From the NCBI RefSeq assembly GCF_024054195.1, contig NZ_JAMXLB010000001.1, positions 1,853,624 through 1,917,623 on the forward strand: a stretch of 64,000 nt of DNA, read 5' to 3'. This document shows positions 8,730 to 16,998 of the stretch, one piece after another. The DNA comes from Flavobacterium sp. NRK F7. GTDB taxonomy: Bacteria > Bacteroidota > Bacteroidia > Flavobacteriales > Flavobacteriaceae. The first letter of the stretch is position 1; the number at the start of each line of letters is the position of its first letter. The notes under the pieces were generated by a model, which saw nothing but the letters and a program-made list of their open reading frames with translations, had not been told where the DNA came from and searched no databases. A program made the translations under genes and the position numbers.

Positions 8730-9719
8730 TTAATTACCTTTTAATCTTATAAACAATCTTTTTAATAACTCAGAATAATTATCAGGTTGCTTTTGAGCCA
8801 AAGTATAAGTGCCGTCTTTTTCAAATTCTAATGGGAAGAAAAATTCTGCTTGTTCATTTTTAATAGCGATAGGCCCAAATTTTGTTCCGTAAATCATCAT
8901 TTTTCCATTTTCTTCACGAGCCAATGCATAACCTTCCGTAAAATTGAAGAAAGGTTCTAATTCTTTAATTTTTTGTTTGCTTTCTAAAAAAGGAACATTG
9001 TTCCTTTCATAATGAAAGTCAAGTGTTTTTTTAGTGTCAAACAAACTGTAATCTGCAAAATAAAGGCCATCATTGGTTTTAATAATTCCTTGCCAAAGAA
9101 TGGTATTAAAAGGAGTCGGGACGATTTTTAATTGAGTATAATGTATGTTTTGTCTTTCTAATTCTTTTTTAAAATGATGACGCACATATAAATTGGTACA
9201 CAATCCAAATACTAAATAAGCAGTAGATAGTAGCAAAGACCATTGAATTACTAAATGCCTTTTGGGATTCGTATTTTTCATGAAAAGCAAAATAATACAG
9301 CCAATTAATAACCAAATTGTATATAGTGGATCAATCACAAAAACATTATCTAAACTGTAAAAAGATTTGCTTACAGGATATAAAATACGGGTTCCATAAG
9401 TAGTACAAATATCTAGTAAAGGATGAGTAAATAAAGCTAGAAATGAAGCCCAAAACCAAGAAAGATAAGAGGTATTATATTTGTAGGAAAACCACTTAGC
9501 GAAGAGTAAACTCAATACTAAGGAAAAAAAAATGGAGTGTGAAAAAGCCCTGTGAATGGCTAATTGTTGAATAGGATCGAAAAAGGAATTTAGTACCACA
9601 TCTAAATCAGGAATAGTTCCTAAAATTGCACCATAAAGTAAAGCTCTTTTACCAATTTCTTTGTCTTTTACTAATGCAAAAGTTGCAGCACCCAAAACAA
9701 TTTGTGATAGTGAATCCAT
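8730..9719 (-). CDS. YdjM/DUF457-type inner-membrane metal-dependent hydrolase
   Basis: A 329-residue membrane protein. Likely metal ligands fall in the family pattern: D38 and D40 (GTIPDLD), H56 and H61 (HRAFSHS), H99 and D103 (THPLLD). Four or so transmembrane helices occupy residues 60-180, and a soluble C-terminal domain of about 140 residues follows. The family is called LexA-binding or membrane-bound metal-dependent hydrolase from E. coli YdjM; the substrate is not known. It is transcribed toward the DUF1003 gene and has its own -7 box upstream. Confidence 0.8.
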   Translation of the reverse strand: MDSLSQIVLGAATFALVKDKEIGKRALLYGAILGTIPDLDVVLNSFFDPIQQLAIHRAFSHSIFFSLVLSLLFAKWFSYKYNTSYLSWFWASFLALFTHPLLDICTTYGTRILYPVSKSFYSLDNVFVIDPLYTIWLLIGCIILLFMKNTNPKRHLVIQWSLLLSTAYLVFGLCTNLYVRHHFKKELERQNIHYTQLKIVPTPFNTILWQGIIKTNDGLYFADYSLFDTKKTLDFHYERNNVPFLESKQKIKELEPFFNFTEGYALAREENGKMMIYGTKFGPIAIKNEQAEFFFPLEFEKDGTYTLAQKQPDNYSELLKRLFIRLKGN

Positions 9720-9754
9720 AATAATGTATTACTAATTATACTTTTTCAATAGTA

Positions 9755-9762
9755 CAAATGTA
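9755..9762 (-). promoter_or_regulatory. Bacteroidota -7 element (TACATTTG on the minus strand)
   Basis: Plus-strand CAAATGTA is an exact complement of the -7 consensus, 35 bases upstream of the DUF457 start. Confidence 0.5.
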
Positions 9763-9848
9763 AGGCAATACATAAAAGTACCCTAGTATGTCAATAACAA
9801 ATTAAAGTTAAAATTAAGGACCTCTTAAAGGCTAACAGTATATAGATT

Positions 9849-10082
9849 TTAAACCACTAATTGATTAATCTGTTCCGCTAATTTTCGATCTTTTTCTGTA
9901 ACCGTGTTACCTGCATCGTGCGTAGTAAGTGTAATATCAACTTTGTTGTACACATTTTTCCATTCTGGATGATGATTCATTTTTTCTGCTAAAAAAGCCA
10001 CTTTAGTCATAAAAGCAAAAGCTTCCATAAAATTTTTAAATTCAAAGCTTTGCTGTAAACTATTGTTATTTTCTTTCCACAT
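9849..10082 (-). CDS. phhB: Pterin-4a-carbinolamine dehydratase
   Basis: A 77-residue enzyme that dehydrates 4a-hydroxytetrahydrobiopterin and so recycles pterin cofactor for aromatic amino acid hydroxylases; it can double as the DCoH fold. The family motif is visible as EKMNHHPEW followed by [13 protein letters not shown] and a later Asp, with both active-site histidines present. Length is slightly below the usual 90-110 because the N-terminus is short. It is last in a minus-strand run after tsaC (40-base gap). No aromatic hydroxylase gene lies in this window. Confidence 0.9.
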   Translation of the reverse strand: MWKENNNSLQQSFEFKNFMEAFAFMTKVAFLAEKMNHHPEWKNVYNKVDITLTTHDAGNTVTEKDRKLAEQINQLVV

Positions 10083-10122
10083 GATTTTGTTTTTTGTTAT
10101 TATAAAGGTAGTTATTTATCTT

Positions 10123-11082
10123 TTAAAGTTTGCATGAAGCCCGTTTTAATCGGTCATTAATTGCTTTGCCTTGTTCTTTTTCAGGAAATAATTGAGTTAT
10201 AATAGCATCATAATTTTTAGAATCTATATGAATCAAAGTTCTATATAAGTTTTTTGCGGCTTGTTTTAAATCTTTTTTTTCTGAGAGCATGTAAGTTGCT
10301 TTAATTTTAGGATGTATGTATTTTTTGTTAAAACTTAAATATGCTAAAGATGATAAAGATGTCTCTTCTAAAAAGGTAGCCAAATCATCAATTATATACA
10401 AAGGAATTGTTGGTGCATAATGTTTGGAAAACATGCCAGGAGCATCGGGTAAAGTACTTGTATTATTTTTGATTTTAATTGGACCAACAACTTTTTCTAT
10501 TGTTTCAACTGGTAAAGCACCCAATCGATACAAAACTGGCTCTTTATTTTCAAAACCGATTATAGTAGATTCAAGCCCTTTTTTACATTCATCACCATCT
10601 AAAATAAAAGGGATTTCACTCTCAAAATAACCTTTCACGTGATTGGCATTTGTTGGACTAACTCTATTAGAAGGATTAGCACTTGGAGCTGCAAGAGGAA
10701 AAGATAAGCAATTTAATAATTGTAAAGCCATCTCATGAGCTGGAACACGAAGCGCAACAGTATCTTTATAGGCACTAATATAAGAAGGAATTTTTTCAGA
10801 TTTAGGTAAAACTAAAGTTAAAGGTCCTGGCCAAAATGTTTCTGCTAGTAATAAAGCTTTTTCTGGCGCATCAAAAGTGTATTGAGCCAATTCATCTTTA
10901 GACTTAATGTGAACTATTAAAGGATTCGTTAAAGGCCTCTTTTTAATACTATAAATGGAACGTATAGCAGATTCATCATAAATATTCGCAGCTAATCCAT
11001 AAACCGTTTCTGTAGGAATAGCTATAATTTTGCTTTGTTCTAGATACTTTTTAGCTTCAAGAATGTTGGTGCTAATTTTCAT
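10123..11082 (-). CDS. tsaC: L-threonylcarbamoyladenylate synthase (Sua5-type)
   Basis: A 319-residue enzyme that makes threonylcarbamoyl-AMP from Thr, bicarbonate and ATP for the t6A37 modification of ANN-decoding tRNAs. The YrdC domain covers about residues 8-195, with PTETVYGL, KKRPLTNPL (KxR motif) and PLAAPSANPSNR visible. The extra C-terminal domain (about 215-319), joined by a linker with GMFSKHYAP, makes it the long Sua5 type rather than the short TsaC. It starts five bases after the stop of the zinc-ribbon gene upstream, so it is in that operon. Confidence 0.9.
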   Translation of the reverse strand: MKISTNILEAKKYLEQSKIIAIPTETVYGLAANIYDESAIRSIYSIKKRPLTNPLIVHIKSKDELAQYTFDAPEKALLLAETFWPGPLTLVLPKSEKIPSYISAYKDTVALRVPAHEMALQLLNCLSFPLAAPSANPSNRVSPTNANHVKGYFESEIPFILDGDECKKGLESTIIGFENKEPVLYRLGALPVETIEKVVGPIKIKNNTSTLPDAPGMFSKHYAPTIPLYIIDDLATFLEETSLSSLAYLSFNKKYIHPKIKATYMLSEKKDLKQAAKNLYRTLIHIDSKNYDAIITQLFPEKEQGKAINDRLKRASCKL

Positions 11083-11086
11083 ACTA

Positions 11087-11923
11087 TTAAGGATTACAAT
11101 AATTACAGTACATAGGTACTTCTACTTTTTTTTGATGAGGAAAAAAAGATTCTTTTTCAAAAGCACATTTTTTGCATTTATAAACCCAGGATAATGTAGA
11201 TTTCGTAGGTAAATTGCAAGAAGAACAACGCAAACCAGGTTTTACAATCGCAATATCAAATCCTGGTGTTTTACAAGAAGGACAACAAGATTGTATTTTA
11301 GAAATTAATTGTTGAGTGGCTTTTTTAATTACTTGCATCCTGCTAGGATTCATATGAGCACGCATATCCGTTTCTACATAAATTTTTGAAAAGTTTTCTT
11401 TTAAATATTCAAATTGGTTTATTAAAACTTTTTCTGACTGAATTCCTTTATAAATAAGTGTGGGCTTTTTCTCGGAAGATTTAAGAATTAAAGCATGTGT
11501 GGGAAAAGAAGCTTTTTCAGCAAAAGCAAGTAATTCTTGCAAATTAGTAATCGTTTCGCCTCCAAAATTAGTAGCAGTACACAACTCTTTAGCTACAATT
11601 TCTATGTTGTTCTTTAAATCCAATAGCATAATGAACTCTTCATCAGCTGCTGAAAAAAACAAAGTAGGATGCATTCCAAAAGATCCTTCACTACCAAGAA
11701 CTAAATCACATTGATGTAATTTTGCTGTTCTAATACATTTTTCTCTTAAAGTATCTAATGCAGCTGATGTTCTTTCTATTTCACCAGAAAAAGTGCCTAA
11801 GGAATCAGTATTAAATAAAGTATTAGTGAAACAAGTTACTCCTATTTCTTTTTCTAAAATAGGAGCTATAACTTGTTCTTTTTTATGCTGAGTGGCAATA
11901 ACTAATTTTCTTCCTTTAAACAT
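11087..11923 (-). CDS. Zinc-ribbon protein, DUF6671-like
   Basis: A 278-residue soluble protein. Residues 1-200 form a domain beginning GRKLVIATQHKKEQVIAP, with LGSEGSFGMHP and CTATNFGGETI as its most distinctive parts. The last 70 residues hold four CxxC pairs (CPSC, CSSC, CKKC, CNYC), enough for two zinc ribbons. The layout fits what I recall of DUF6671; no enzyme activity is known to me. Its start overlaps the stop of the upstream gene by eight bases, so translation is coupled, and it is followed five bases later by tsaC. Confidence 0.65.
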   Translation of the reverse strand: MFKGRKLVIATQHKKEQVIAPILEKEIGVTCFTNTLFNTDSLGTFSGEIERTSAALDTLREKCIRTAKLHQCDLVLGSEGSFGMHPTLFFSAADEEFIMLLDLKNNIEIVAKELCTATNFGGETITNLQELLAFAEKASFPTHALILKSSEKKPTLIYKGIQSEKVLINQFEYLKENFSKIYVETDMRAHMNPSRMQVIKKATQQLISKIQSCCPSCKTPGFDIAIVKPGLRCSSCNLPTKSTLSWVYKCKKCAFEKESFFPHQKKVEVPMYCNYCNP

Positions 11924-12203
11924 GATTCTGCATCACTTTAATACTAATTATACCATCTATTTGAACGGAATTACCTTCTTCAAATTGTTGATTCATAAAT
12001 TGAATTACTTTTTCTCTAGCTTGATTGAGTTCTTCAATTCTATTTTCCGAATAGGTAATACTTCCAGCATTTCTTTCGCTAATACTAAACGCTTGTTGTT
12101 GATGGTATTTTATTTTACTATTCAATAAACTGAAAAGCACTTCTTTTGCTTCTTCTAAATTAAATGTTCCTTTTACTAATTGGAATTCAATAGCTTCTTT
12201 CAT
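11916..12203 (-). CDS. Small conserved-looking protein of unknown function
   Basis: A 95-residue soluble, mainly helical protein (KEAIEFQLVKGTFNLEEAKE, later EELNQAREKVIQFMNQQFEE). I do not recognise the family. The start shares an ATGA overlap with a possible small ORF upstream (stop at 12200-12202), and its stop overlaps the zinc-ribbon gene by eight bases. This tight packing supports a real gene translated in the tsaC operon. Confidence 0.6.
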   Translation of the reverse strand: MKEAIEFQLVKGTFNLEEAKEVLFSLLNSKIKYHQQQAFSISERNAGSITYSENRIEELNQAREKVIQFMNQQFEEGNSVQIDGIISIKVMQNHV

Positions 12204-12373
12204 TGTTTTGATTTTTTGGGATTGTTAGAAAAAATCATGATTATGTTTAAATTGTATAAAATCAATAAACTAATAATGAAATGTTCTTTAATGGTTTTTG
12301 TAACATTGGATTGGATGCCAACTATGGATACTGACAAGATTACCAAAGTCAAGATTATTATTTTATATTTCAT
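12200..12373 (-). CDS. Possible 57-residue membrane protein
   Basis: An ATG at 12373 opens a 57-codon frame beginning MKYKIIILTLVILSVSIVG with two hydrophobic helices and a basic tail (NNPKKSKQ). Its TGA overlaps the next ATG in an ATGA arrangement, which favours a coding role. It has no family I know. The frame can be extended upstream to 12436, but that would run through the hairpin at 12396-12432, so the internal ATG is preferred. Confidence 0.35.
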   Translation of the reverse strand: MKYKIIILTLVILSVSIVGIQSNVTKTIKEHFIISLLILYNLNIIMIFSNNPKKSKQ

Positions 12374-12395
12374 ATCATTTTTATAATTTGTATCG

Positions 12396-12432
12396 ATAAC
12401 TACCCGACTAAAATTAGAAATCGGGTAGTTAT
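12396..12432 (-). terminator. Strong hairpin after icd
   Basis: A perfect 12-bp stem (12396-12407 with 12421-12432, ACTACCCGA core) with a 13-base loop, seven bases past the icd stop. The sequence after it on the minus strand is A-rich, not a clean T-run, so it may be an attenuator or a 3' stabilising hairpin rather than a full terminator. Confidence 0.55.
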
Positions 12433-12438
12433 TCATTT

Positions 12439-13875
12439 TTATTGACCTTGACCTAAAGAATAAGCTTGTATACCATCAAACTCATATAGATTTTCTGTTT
12501 TAATAACATCTATCTTAGCTTCGTGTGCACGTGTTAAAAGAGTAAGAATTTGATTTTTAAACATTACTTTGCCTTTTGTTGGTTTAAAACGACATCTCCA
12601 ATGATCTGTGCAATAGGTTTCTTCAAAACCGTTTGGCCATACTTTAATACCTCTATTTGTTATCATTGTTAATTCTTTATTTTCCGTATTAATTCCTTGC
12701 ATAATTCTAGCAATTTCATTTGGATCAGTTCCATTCCAGTGTACAAACAAATCAATTCCAACTAATACTTTTTCTTGAGGTGTTTTTTTGGTGTATTTTG
12801 GGAGATGAAGTACAGCATCTTTCGCATAGTTTACTTCTTTTAATTGTTTAGGTCGTTTGCCCAGATTTTCTATTACAGCTTGAGCAAATTCTTTTGTTCC
12901 TACTTTTTTTGTGCTCACATTTTCTTTGAATATGTCATAAGTGTGAATACCTTGTTCAATTGTAGTTAGCCAAGCATTTTGAATTTTTTCTGCAATTTCG
13001 GTTTGTCCAATGTGCGACAACATCATGATGGCACCTTGTAGAAGACCTGAAGGGTTTGCCATATTTTGACCCGCTCTTCTGGGTGCCGAACCATGAATTG
13101 CTTCAAACATAGCACATTCTTCTCCTATATTTGCAGAGCCTGCTAATCCTACTGAACCTGCTATTTGTGCTGCAACATCAGAAAGTACATCACCGTATAA
13201 ATTTAAAGTAACAATCACATCAAAAACTTCTGGTGTATCAGCCATTTTTGCTGCACCGATGTCTATAATCCAATGTTCATTTTCGATTTCAGGATATTCT
13301 AAAGCAATTTCATCAAATACTTTGTGAAATAAGCCGTCTGTTTGTTTCATAATATTGTCTTTAGTGAAGCAGGTAACCTTTTTTCTTCCATTTACTCGAG
13401 CATATTCAAAAGCATATCGAATAATTTTTTCACAACCTGGTCTGCTAATTAATTTTAAGCATTGTACTACTTCATCTGTTTGCTGGTGCTCAATTCCGGC
13501 ATATAAATCTTCTTCATTTTCTCTTACAATTACGATATCCATATTTGGATGTTTCGTTTCTACAAAAGGATGTAAGCTTGTACAAGGTCTTACATTAGAA
13601 TACAATCCTAAAAATTTACGTGTCGTTACATTTAGACTTTTATACCCTCCACCTTGAGGAGTAGTTATTGGAGCTTTTAGAAAAATTTTATTTTTTCTAA
13701 TGACGTCCCAAGATTCATTGGTAATTCCTGAAGTATTTCCACTTAAATATACTTTTTCACCAACTTCAATTTCGTCAATTTCTAATTGAGCTCCTGCGGC
13801 TTTTAAAATGTCTAAGGTAGCATCCATAATTTCTGGACCAATTCCGTCTCCTTTTGCAACTGTAATTCGTGTCAT
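12439..13875 (-). CDS. icd: NADP-dependent isocitrate dehydrogenase (long type)
   Basis: A 478-residue TCA-cycle enzyme that oxidatively decarboxylates isocitrate to 2-oxoglutarate. Visible features are the isocitrate/isopropylmalate dehydrogenase start (VAKGDGIGPEIMDATLDI), substrate-phosphate loop SLNVTTRK, REN at the active site (VIVRENEEDLYAG), the metal-binding NLYGDVLSDVAAQ and nucleotide-binding EAIHGSAPRRAGQNMANPSG. A C-terminal extension of about 140 residues is typical of the longer Thermus/Rickettsia-like enzymes. It lies head to head with a LysR regulator, which may control it. Confidence 0.9.
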   Translation of the reverse strand: MTRITVAKGDGIGPEIMDATLDILKAAGAQLEIDEIEVGEKVYLSGNTSGITNESWDVIRKNKIFLKAPITTPQGGGYKSLNVTTRKFLGLYSNVRPCTSLHPFVETKHPNMDIVIVRENEEDLYAGIEHQQTDEVVQCLKLISRPGCEKIIRYAFEYARVNGRKKVTCFTKDNIMKQTDGLFHKVFDEIALEYPEIENEHWIIDIGAAKMADTPEVFDVIVTLNLYGDVLSDVAAQIAGSVGLAGSANIGEECAMFEAIHGSAPRRAGQNMANPSGLLQGAIMMLSHIGQTEIAEKIQNAWLTTIEQGIHTYDIFKENVSTKKVGTKEFAQAVIENLGKRPKQLKEVNYAKDAVLHLPKYTKKTPQEKVLVGIDLFVHWNGTDPNEIARIMQGINTENKELTMITNRGIKVWPNGFEETYCTDHWRCRFKPTKGKVMFKNQILTLLTRAHEAKIDVIKTENLYEFDGIQAYSLGQGQ

Positions 13876-13938
13876 AATAAATTGTTTTTTTAAAATTAAC
13901 AGGGCAAATGTCGAAACAAATAATTATAAATTTTTATT

Positions 13939-13946
13939 TATATTTG
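13939..13946 (+). promoter_or_regulatory. Bacteroidota -7 element (TATATTTG) for the LysR gene
   Basis: Exact TAnnTTTG match 24 bases before the LysR ATG at 13971, in the 95-base divergent region shared with icd. On the icd side only an imperfect box (plus-strand CAAATGTC at 13905-13912) is seen. Confidence 0.5.
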
Positions 13947-13970
13947 TAATACTTAATATAAAAAATATTT

Positions 13971-14897
13971 ATGAATTATACTTTGCATCAATTGCAAATT
14001 TTTTTGAAAATAGTGGAGACTAAGAGTATCACTAAAGCAGCTGAAGATTTACATTTGACACAACCAGCTGTCTCTATTCAATTGCGTAATTTTCAGGATC
14101 AATTTGAGATTCCATTAACGGAAATTATTGGAAGACAGTTATATATTACTGATTTTGGTAAAGAAATAGCTACCATTGCAAAACGTATTAATAAAGAAAT
14201 TCAAGAAATTTCATTTAAAACACTAGCTTATAAGGGCTATTTGACAGGAACTTTAAAAATATCTGTGGTGTCTACTGGGAAATATATCATTCCTTATTTT
14301 TTATCTGATTTTTTAAAAAGACATCCAGGTATCGAATTGCAATTAGATGTTACTAATAAGTCTAAAGTTATCCAAAGTCTAGAAAATAATGAAGTAGATT
14401 TTGCATTGGTTTCCATTTTACCTGAATCATTATCTGTTTTTAATGAAGAATTAATGCAGAATAAATTATTTTTAGTTGCCAATAAGGATTTTTGTATTCC
14501 ACAAAAGGGTTTACAAATTAAAGATTTGACAAAATATGCAATTATTTATAGAGAGAAAGGTTCGGGAACACGTTTTACCATGGAACGTTTTTTTGAAAAG
14601 CATAATATTATCATTAATAATACATTAGAATTAACCTCAAATGAAGCTGTCAAACAAGCTGTTATAGCGGGATTAGGGTTGTCTATTATGCCGTTAATTG
14701 GGATAAAAAATGAGCTTCAAAAAGGAGATTTACAAATTATTCCTTTAAAAAAATTGCCTTTAATGACTACTTGGAATCTAATTTGGCAATCTCAAAAATC
14801 GCTATCACCTATTGCCAAAGAATATCTAAAATTCATAAAAGAAGAAAAACAAAAAATTATCCATGCAACTTTTAATTGGTATGAAGACTACAGCTAA
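13971..14897 (+). CDS. LysR-family transcriptional regulator
   Basis: A 308-residue DNA-binding regulator. The N-terminal winged helix-turn-helix covers residues 1-60 (LHQLQIFLKIVETKSITKAA, then LHLTQPAVSIQL). Residues about 90-300 form the substrate-binding-protein-like effector domain (LKISVVSTGKYIIPYFLSDF). LysR proteins commonly control the divergent gene; here that is icd, but in Flavobacteria this regulator resembles the CysB/CbbR branch and its targets cannot be read from sequence. It ends exactly against the stop of the convergent membrane-protein gene. Confidence 0.85.
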   Translation: MNYTLHQLQIFLKIVETKSITKAAEDLHLTQPAVSIQLRNFQDQFEIPLTEIIGRQLYITDFGKEIATIAKRINKEIQEISFKTLAYKGYLTGTLKISVVSTGKYIIPYFLSDFLKRHPGIELQLDVTNKSKVIQSLENNEVDFALVSILPESLSVFNEELMQNKLFLVANKDFCIPQKGLQIKDLTKYAIIYREKGSGTRFTMERFFEKHNIIINNTLELTSNEAVKQAVIAGLGLSIMPLIGIKNELQKGDLQIIPLKKLPLMTTWNLIWQSQKSLSPIAKEYLKFIKEEKQKIIHATFNWYEDYS

Positions 14898-15425
14898 TTA
14901 GCGTAACCAAAAATGAAATTCACGTTCCATTTCTTGTTTGAAATGTTTTACAGAAGATTTAATTATAAAAAAGGGAATACCTATCATAAATGCAGCGTGT
15001 ACAATAAGAAAAGGAATAGGGAAAAATGCGAAATTAGTATCTTTAAAGGATATCACTAAAAGTATAGTAAAACCGAATAAATATGAAAATACGATAAATA
15101 CAAAGAAAAATTTCATAAAAGGAGTGATGCCATTTATTTCAATATCTAATTTGATATCGTTTATATTCTCTATTATTTTACCAGTTGCAATAGGGCTTTG
15201 TCTTCTATTATTGAAAAGTTGTTGTTTCTTTTGAATTTTAAAAGTTGAATTATCAAGGTTACCTTTGTATAATTTTGTACCGCCTGAAAAAGCTTCAAAA
15301 GGACTAAAAGACAAATTTGATGGTTCAACATTTTCTTTAAACTTTTCAATAAATGTAGCTTTATTACAATTTAATTTCAAGCTTAAGGTATCAATAAGCA
15401 TGTATTTTCTTAGAAATGAATCCAT
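14898..15425 (-). CDS. Two-helix membrane protein of unknown function
   Basis: A 175-residue protein. Residues 1-95 are soluble and contain FSPFEAFSGGTKLYKG; two transmembrane helices follow (about 104-125 and 132-155), and the tail SVKHFKQEMEREFHFWLR returns to the cytoplasm. I do not recognise a family. It abuts the LysR stop codon (convergent, zero gap), and lies 24 bases downstream of rimO, with which it is probably cotranscribed. Confidence 0.55.
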   Translation of the reverse strand: MDSFLRKYMLIDTLSLKLNCNKATFIEKFKENVEPSNLSFSPFEAFSGGTKLYKGNLDNSTFKIQKKQQLFNNRRQSPIATGKIIENINDIKLDIEINGITPFMKFFFVFIVFSYLFGFTILLVISFKDTNFAFFPIPFLIVHAAFMIGIPFFIIKSSVKHFKQEMEREFHFWLR

Positions 15426-15449
15426 TAATTTTATATTTTGTACAAATTA

Positions 15450-16763
15450 TTAATTGACGGGTTCTGCATACAAATCAAATTCTGTGGCATCCGTAATTTT
15501 TAATTGTACAAAATCGCCTGTTTTTAAATAGTGCTTTGAAGCTTCAACTAATACTTCATTATCAACATCTGGACTATCAAATTCGGTTCTACCAATGAAA
15601 TACTCACCTTCTTTTCTATCAATAACACATTTGAAAACTTTACCAATTTTTTCTTGATTTAATTCCCAAGAAATTTGTGCTTGAATATCCATAATTTCCA
15701 TAGCACGTTGTTGTTTTACCTCGTCTGGAACATCGTCAATTAGACTATAAGCATGTGTGTTTTCTTCATGAGAATAGGCAAAACAGCCTAAACGCTCAAA
15801 TCGCATTTCGGTTACCCAATCTTTTAAAATTTGAAAATCTTCTTCCGTTTCACCAGGATAACCCACAATTAAGGTAGTACGAATTGCCATTTCTGGAACG
15901 GCTTTTCTAAAGTCTTTTAAAAGGTTGGTCGTTTTTTCGTAAGTAGTTCCTCTTCGCATTGATTTTAAAACACTATCCGAAATATGTTGTAGTGGAATAT
16001 CAATATAATTACAAATTTTAGGCTCTTTCTTCATTAAATCTAAAACTTCCATTGGAAAACCTGTTGGGAAAGCATAATGCAAACGAATCCATTCAATACC
16101 TTCTACTTTTATTAAAGCTTCTAATAACTCGGCTAAGTTTCTCTTTTTGTAAATATCTAATCCATAATAGGTTAAATCCTGAGCAATTAGAATTAACTCT
16201 TTCACGCCGTTTTTAGCTAATTTTTCAGCTTCAATTACTAATTTTTCAATAGGAGTAGAAACGTGTTTTCCTCGCATTAAAGGAATAGCACAAAAACTAC
16301 ATGGTCGGTCACAACCTTCTGATATTTTTAAATAGGCATAATTTTTTGGAGTTGTGGTTAAACGTTCCCCAATCAATTCATGTTTATAATCGGCTCCTAA
16401 TGCCTTTAATAAAAGCGGAAGTTCGGTAGTTCCAAAAAATTGGTCTACATTCGGTATTTCCTTTTCTAAATCAGGTCTGTATCTTTCAGATAAACAGCCA
16501 GTAACAAATACTTTGTCTACTAAGCCTTGTTCTTTTTTATCAGCATATTCTAAAATCGTATTAACCGATTCTTCTTTAGCATTGTCAATAAATCCGCAAG
16601 TGTTAATTACAATAATGTTGCCTTCATCTTTTGTAGCTTCATGAGTCACTTCTTTGCCGTTAGCTTTTAGTTGTCCCATTAAAACTTCACTATCATACAC
16701 ATTTTTAGAACATCCTAGTGTAATTACATTGATTTTATTTTTCTTTAACGATTTGGTTCTCAT
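15450..16763 (-). CDS. rimO: Ribosomal protein S12 methylthiotransferase RimO
   Basis: A 437-residue radical SAM enzyme with two [4Fe-4S] clusters that adds a methylthio group to an aspartate of ribosomal protein S12. The N-terminal MTTase domain has its three cysteines in LGCSKN, NTCGF and TGCLSE. The radical SAM motif is EGCDRPCSFCAIP (CX3CX2C). A C-terminal TRAM domain (about 370-437) binds the substrate. The HYAFPTGFP and LQHISDSVLKSMRRGTT segments distinguish RimO from MiaB. A GTG at 16778 is also in frame, but the ATG at 16763 fits family length and the promoter better. Confidence 0.95.
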   Translation of the reverse strand: MRTKSLKKNKINVITLGCSKNVYDSEVLMGQLKANGKEVTHEATKDEGNIIVINTCGFIDNAKEESVNTILEYADKKEQGLVDKVFVTGCLSERYRPDLEKEIPNVDQFFGTTELPLLLKALGADYKHELIGERLTTTPKNYAYLKISEGCDRPCSFCAIPLMRGKHVSTPIEKLVIEAEKLAKNGVKELILIAQDLTYYGLDIYKKRNLAELLEALIKVEGIEWIRLHYAFPTGFPMEVLDLMKKEPKICNYIDIPLQHISDSVLKSMRRGTTYEKTTNLLKDFRKAVPEMAIRTTLIVGYPGETEEDFQILKDWVTEMRFERLGCFAYSHEENTHAYSLIDDVPDEVKQQRAMEIMDIQAQISWELNQEKIGKVFKCVIDRKEGEYFIGRTEFDSPDVDNEVLVEASKHYLKTGDFVQLKITDATEFDLYAEPVN

Positions 16764-16794
16764 ATATTTAAAATTCACCTGAAGATTTAGGGCG

Positions 16795-16802
16795 CAAAAT
16801 TA
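16795..16802 (-). promoter_or_regulatory. Bacteroidota -7 element (TAATTTTG on the minus strand) for rimO
   Basis: Plus-strand CAAAATTA is the exact complement of the consensus, 31 bases upstream of the rimO ATG at 16763. Confidence 0.55.
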
Positions 16803-16942
16803 CATAAAATTATTCATTAGAAGCATCAGGCTTGCGAGTTTTTTAAAAGTTTGTTTTTTGAAGTTAAAGCTTAAATCTTCACTTATTTTTGTTTTTGGTA
16901 AGGCTGTACGTTTTAATTTGATTATGACAGAAAAAATATGTC

Positions 16943-16972
16943 AATAAAAAATCCTTCATTAAAGAAGGATTT
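16943..16972 (-). terminator. Terminator of the FadL-like gene
   Basis: A 9-bp stem (16949-16957 with 16964-16972, AATCCTTC core) with a six-base loop, followed on the minus strand by a T-rich tract. It lies 27 bases past the stop of the outer-membrane gene and separates it from rimO. Confidence 0.75.
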
Positions 16973-16998
16973 GAATAAAAACTTACTGCTTTATAATT

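Noticed and set aside
16763..16778. GTG start for rimO five codons upstream
   Set aside because: The ATG at 16763 gives the usual family N-terminus and a better distance from the -7 box.
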